Origin: Rosellinia necatrix
Taxonomy: Eukaryota; Ascomycota; Sordariomycetes; Xylariales; Xylariaceae
Direction of reading: 5' to 3'
Assembly: GCA_021209875.1 (NCBI GenBank)
Contig: JAGYVD010000009.1
Span: forward strand, 1,054,001-1,118,000
DNA length: 64,000 bases
The translations under genes and the position numbers were made by a program. Shown here in pieces: positions 63,155 to 64,000 of this stretch (positions are counted from its first letter, which is position 1; every line of letters starts with the position of its first letter). Below the pieces are notes generated by a model. That model was not told where the DNA came from. It worked only from the letters and a program-made list of their open reading frames with translations, and ran no database searches.

Positions 63155-63511
63155 CTATTCGACACGGCAGGTGATGGCCTTGACGACGACGTTGTTGGTG
63201 GACAGGCGGAGCGGCTTGTCGAGGCCGAACCAGTCGTCGCTGTAGAAGGCGCCGTCGGGCCGGTACGCGAAGCAGAAGTACGTGTACTCGGGGCCGACCT
63301 GGTACAGCGTCGACACCTGGTCCAGGACCGCGGCGTCCTCGAAGTCGTACTCCGGGTGCACCTCGACCGTCGTGTTCCGGTACGCGTTGCCGAGCGACTT
63401 CTCCACGATGATGATGGCCGGCTTCTCCATGGCCGTGATGGCCGGCTTCAGCGCGGCGCTGGCGAGGCCGGCGGCGGCGGAGAGGAGGGTCAGAGATGCG
63501 GCGGCGCGCAT
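63155..63511 (-). CDS. Small secreted protein of unknown function
   Basis: Single-exon frame of 118 residues from the ATG at 63511. Residues 1-19 form a clear signal peptide (hydrophobic, ending ASA). The mature part of about 99 residues contains a beta-rich pattern with repeated KPAI near residues 22-31, one N-glycosylation site (NTT, about residue 46), and only two cysteines (in YFCFAY and close to the C-terminus in TCRV), which could form one disulfide. I recognise no family. Its length, secretion signal and position at the edge of an AT-rich block fit a candidate secreted effector or cell-surface protein, which is inference only. The region is GC-rich, like true exons in this window. Confidence 0.65.
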   Translation of the reverse strand: MRAAASLTLLSAAAGLASAALKPAITAMEKPAIIIVEKSLGNAYRNTTVEVHPEYDFEDAAVLDQVSTLYQVGPEYTYFCFAYRPDGAFYSDDWFGLDKPLRLSTNNVVVKAITCRVE

Positions 63512-64000
63512 GTTGGGGGGCAAAAGTCCGGTTCGGTTGGTGGGAGGGAGGCGAAGTAGGTGAGGTGTCGTGGTTGAAGAGGGGTCGTTGGTGCTGTGTT
63601 TGGGAAAACCCTTGGTTGACGGAAACCCAAGCGGCTTTATACCTTAGCTTGTTCAATCTTCACCGCCGACAAATATCGGAGCTTCCAAACCCTCCCGGGC
63701 TTATTTCGAACGCCACCCTTGCTTGTTTACCCTCGTTCGACTATTATGATTCATATTTTTTTTTCTCGAACACGAGAAGTCCTTCACGTAATTTGTCTTG
63801 GCACTCTGACGGTACCACCTGATACGTCGTAATCGTGGCGAGAGGGGAAATGATCTGTTCTGTGCCCCAGGATCCGTGCTTACCGGCCAGACGGCCGCCG
63901 CAATAGGTCGTTAATCGATGAATCAGGAACAGGACCATATACGGCTTGTTATTGGTGTAATGCCGCTCACTCAGGGTCACTAAGTAGAATCCGAAGTGAT
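63512..64000. other. Promoter of the small secreted protein and flank
   Basis: 489 bases to the window end. It contains a T-run near 63758-63767 and no recognisable gene. Anything beyond the right edge is out of view. Confidence 0.5.

Overview
The window looks like nuclear DNA of a filamentous ascomycete (Pezizomycotina, most likely a Sordariomycete). The evidence is short GT-AG introns of about 50-120 bases with CTAAC/CTGAC-type branch points, Zn(II)2Cys6 transcription factors, a fungal-type oxysterol-binding protein, a GPI-anchored GH5 enzyme, and GC-rich exons set in AT-richer, microsatellite-rich spacers. I see no bacterial operons, no CRISPR and no confident tRNA or rRNA gene. Gene density is low: twelve gene models I can defend in 64 kb, with two large gene-poor gaps (30.6-43.1 kb and 46.0-57.3 kb). 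The genus cannot be fixed from this sequence alone.

Layout. 0-1 kb: a short protein resembling the C-terminal half of a BTB domain (minus). 1.5-6.5 kb: a conserved housekeeping pair transcribed head to head, MSH2 (mismatch repair, minus, three exons) and TRM10 (tRNA m1G9 methyltransferase, plus), sharing a 576-base promoter interval. 6.5-8.1 kb: spacer with an unexplained GC-rich island. 8.1-14.6 kb: an accessory-looking group of a Zn2Cys6 regulator with a 34-residue polyglutamine tract (minus), an MFS transporter with a histidine-rich N-terminus (plus), and an ELO-like membrane protein that lacks the usual histidine box (plus). 16.7-18.3 kb: a four-exon secreted GH5 glycosidase with a GPI-type tail (minus). 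22.1-23.8 kb: an OSBP/KES1-type lipid-transfer protein (minus). 27.9-30.6 kb: a five-exon Zn2Cys6 regulator with a probable GC-AG intron (plus). 30.6-43.1 kb: a gene desert with a strongly AT-rich core. 43.1-46.0 kb: a fungal Grainyhead/CP2 transcription factor (plus). 46.0-57.3 kb: a second desert full of simple repeats. 57.3-60.4 kb: a secreted PAF-acetylhydrolase-like esterase (plus) facing a short, apparently truncated Zn2Cys6 regulator (minus). 60.4-63.2 kb: AT-rich spacer. 63.2-63.5 kb: a small secreted protein of unknown function (minus).

How the genes work together. MSH2, TRM10, the OSBP protein and the Grainyhead factor are core cellular genes with no evident mutual link. The regulator-transporter-membrane protein group at 8-15 kb and the esterase-regulator pair at 57-60 kb have the layout of small locally regulated modules, but no biosynthetic backbone gene is present, so I do not call a secondary-metabolite cluster. 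I found no clearly new multi-gene system. The best leads are the ELO-like protein without its histidine box, the truncated regulator beside the esterase, the histidine-rich transporter tail, the two-block CAA/CAG polyglutamine tract and the AT-rich relic DNA.
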